DNA of 22,784 bases, taken from assembly GCA_018971065.1 (NCBI GenBank), contig JAGWVC010000063.1:1-22784 (forward strand). The letters are read 5' to 3'. The position numbers and the translations under genes are program-made. Of this stretch, positions 21,288 through 22,784 are shown in pieces. Below the pieces are notes generated by a model that searched no databases, was not told the DNA's origin, and worked only from the letters and a program-made list of their open reading frames with translations. The DNA is from Sphingomonadales bacterium. Its GTDB lineage: Bacteria > Pseudomonadota > Alphaproteobacteria > Sphingomonadales > Sphingomonadaceae. Every line of letters starts with the position of its first letter. Position 1 is the stretch's first letter.

Positions 21288-22148
21288 ATGTCCACGATGA
21301 CCTTCCACGCCCCCGCCACCGTGGCGGAGGCCTGCGCGCTGCTTGCCGCTCACCCCGGCGCCCGCGTGCTTGCCGGCGGCACAGACCTGATCGTGCAGAT
21401 GCGCTCGGGCCGCGTCACCCCCGGCGCCCTGGTCGATCTCAAGCGCATCGCCGAACTCACCGGCATCCGCGAAGATGCGCAGGGCTTCACCATCGGCGCC
21501 GCCACCCGCGCCACCGCGCTCGCCGAACACGCCGCGCTCGCCGCCGCCCACCCCGGCGTCGTCGAGGCAGCGGGGCTGATCGGCTCGGTCCAGGTCCGCA
21601 ACCGCGCCACCGTCGCCGGCAACCTGTGCAACGCCTCGCCCGCCGCCGACAGCGTCCCCGCGCTGATCGCCGCCAGCGCCGTCGCGCTGATCGCCGGGCC
21701 GAATGGCACCCGCGAACTCGCTGTCGAACACCTGCCGCAAGCCCCGAGCAAGACCGCGCTAGGCCCGCAGGAATTCGTCACCGCCATCCGCCTGCCCGCG
21801 CCGGCGCCCCGCACCGCCAACGCCTACCAGCGCCTCACCCCGCGTACCGAGATGGACATCGCCATCGTCGGCGTCGGCGCGTCGATCACGCTGGCGGCGG
21901 ACGGCACCTGCACCGCCGCCCGCATCGCGCTCGGCGCGGTCGGACCAACGGCGGTCCTCGCCGATGCCTCGGCGCTCGTCGGCTCGAAATTCGAACCCGC
22001 CGCGCTCGACCGCATGGCCGAAGCCGTCCAGGCCGCCTGCCACCCCATCGACGACAAGCGCGGCACCGCCGCCTACCGCACCGCGATGGCCGCCGTCCTC
22101 GCCCGCCGCGTCGTCCAGATAGCCCGCGAAAGGGCGGAGAAAGCCTGA
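21288..22148 (+). CDS. Molybdenum hydroxylase FAD-binding subunit (CoxM/XdhB-like)
   Basis: A 286-aa protein with both FAD-binding motifs of the family: AGGTDLIVQM at 29-38 and RNRATVAGNLCNASPAADSV at 104-123. The C-terminal CO-dehydrogenase flavoprotein domain (~175-285) includes TEMDIAIVGVG and IALGAVGPTAVLA. It passes electrons from the 2Fe-2S subunit to the final acceptor. ATG at 21288 has GGGAGAA five bases upstream and is preferred over the ATG at 21276, which would overlap that site. The stop overlaps the next start (TGATG). M-S-L order is seen in CO dehydrogenase-like and aromatic/heterocycle hydroxylase operons; the substrate must be read from the large subunit, which is mostly outside the window. 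Confidence 0.94.
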   Translation: MSTMTFHAPATVAEACALLAAHPGARVLAGGTDLIVQMRSGRVTPGALVDLKRIAELTGIREDAQGFTIGAATRATALAEHAALAAAHPGVVEAAGLIGSVQVRNRATVAGNLCNASPAADSVPALIAASAVALIAGPNGTRELAVEHLPQAPSKTALGPQEFVTAIRLPAPAPRTANAYQRLTPRTEMDIAIVGVGASITLAADGTCTAARIALGAVGPTAVLADASALVGSKFEPAALDRMAEAVQAACHPIDDKRGTAAYRTAMAAVLARRVVQIARERAEKA

Positions 22149-22636
22149 TGAAGATCCCCGTCTCCACCACCATCAACGGTGATCCGCGCGAATTCCTCTG
22201 CGACGCCGGCGAAACCCTGCTCGAAACCCTGCGTGGCCCCTTGGGGATGACCGGCGCCAAGGAAGGCTGCGGCACCGGCGATTGCGGCGCCTGCACCGTC
22301 ATGCTCGATGGCCAGATGGTCTGTTCCTGCCTCGTCCTCGCCGCCGAGGCGGAAGGTCGCCGCGTCGAAACCATCGAGGGCGTCTCGTCGGGCAGCGATC
22401 TTCACCCGGTGCAGCGCAAGTTCCTCGAACTCGGCGCGCTGCAATGCGGCTTCTGCACCCCCGGCTTCATCGTCGCCGCCAAGGCGCTGCTCGAAGCCAA
22501 CCCCGATCCATCCGAAACCGAAACGCGCTACTGGCTGGCCGGCAACCTCTGCCGCTGCACCGGGTACGACAAGATCGTCCGCGCCGTGCAGGACGCCGCC
22601 GCCGAAATGCGCGCCGCGAAAGGAGCCACCGCATGA
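22148..22636 (+). CDS. Molybdenum hydroxylase 2Fe-2S subunit (CoxS/XdhC-like)
   Basis: A 162-aa protein with two [2Fe-2S] clusters. The plant-type cluster is C41-x4-C46-x2-C49-x11-C61 (GCGTGDCGACTV); the alpha-helical cluster is C100-x2-C103-x31-C135-x1-C137 (QCGFCTPGFI and LCRCTGYDKIV). All eight Cys are present. It relays electrons from the molybdopterin site to FAD. It starts with TGATG overlap and ends with ATGA overlap with the large-subunit gene, so all three are translationally coupled. Length is normal for the family. Confidence 0.96.
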   Translation: MKIPVSTTINGDPREFLCDAGETLLETLRGPLGMTGAKEGCGTGDCGACTVMLDGQMVCSCLVLAAEAEGRRVETIEGVSSGSDLHPVQRKFLELGALQCGFCTPGFIVAAKALLEANPDPSETETRYWLAGNLCRCTGYDKIVRAVQDAAAEMRAAKGATA

Positions 22637-22784
22637 ACGCGCTCTCTGGCAAGAACGCCTACCGCCACGTCGGCACCCGGCCCGTCCGCCCCGACGGCAT
22701 CGACAAGGTCACCGGCAAGGCGATCTACGGCACCGATCACATCGCCCCCAACATGCTGCACGGCGCGGTGCTGCGCAGCCCGCA
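22633..22784 (+). CDS. Molybdenum hydroxylase large subunit, N-terminal fragment (CoxL/XdhA-like)
   Basis: Only ~50 residues are in the window; the gene continues past base 22784. The visible part, RHVGTRPVRPDGIDKVTGKA then IYGTDHIAPNMLHGAVLRSP, is the typical N-terminus of the molybdopterin-binding subunit. AAAGGAG is eight bases before the ATG, which overlaps the small-subunit stop. The active-site loop that separates CO dehydrogenases from other hydroxylases is not visible, so the substrate stays open. Confidence 0.92.
   Translation, partial: MNALSGKNAYRHVGTRPVRPDGIDKVTGKAIYGTDHIAPNMLHGAVLRSP

Overview
This window is very GC-rich, densely coded chromosomal DNA of an alphaproteobacterium. 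A sphingomonad (Novosphingobium/Sphingobium type) fits best. That placement is an inference from the look of the proteins and the gene mix: a FixJ-type regulator, glnD, lgt, an NDUFAF7-type methyltransferase, and many SnoaL, CaiB and SDR catabolic genes. It is not a database result. I see no insertion sequences, CRISPR, tRNA or rRNA, and no broken genes. Two genes run off the edges: a TetR regulator at the left and a CoxL-type subunit at the right.

Layout. (1) 1-3250 is regulatory: a partial TetR gene divergent from an AraC-family gene, then a FixJ-like LuxR-type regulator with a degenerate receiver domain, a 76-aa orphan protein and a MarR-like winged-helix protein. The AT-richer gaps here carry repeated TAGGTA/TTTACC elements. 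(2) 3267-7608 is a patchwork of mostly single genes on alternating strands: a SnoaL-like protein, a small lipoprotein, a CaiB/BaiF CoA-transferase, a deazaflavin (F420)-type nitroreductase-family protein, a Rieske ferredoxin, an SDR oxidoreductase and a small hypothetical. It looks like accessory catabolism. (3) 7651-15081 is mostly housekeeping: a secreted Gly/Leu-rich protein, glnD (PII uridylyltransferase), lgt overlapping a MidA/NDUFAF7 methyltransferase, and a small membrane protein translationally coupled to a six-TM methyl-accepting chemotaxis protein. (4) 15123-21163 is a tight minus-strand run, read from the right: dimeric alpha/beta-barrel protein, MFS transporter, DUF2721 membrane protein, PQQ/cytochrome c dehydrogenase, SnoaL-like protein, selA. 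(5) 21288-22784, divergent from that run, is a molybdenum-hydroxylase operon in M-S-L order (FAD subunit, 2Fe-2S subunit, start of the large subunit).

Most of interest: the six-gene run ending in selA, facing a molybdenum hydroxylase operon. It combines uptake, periplasmic PQQ oxidation, small barrel-fold enzymes and a selenocysteine-synthesis gene, and reads as an unassigned catabolic module. Its PQQ dehydrogenase appears to lack the vicinal Cys pair and to have other active-site substitutions relative to characterised quinohaemoprotein alcohol dehydrogenases. The FixJ/76-aa/MarR regulatory island and several clear dyads in gaps are the other signals the genes do not explain. All functions come from reading motifs by eye; no searches or folding calculations were run.
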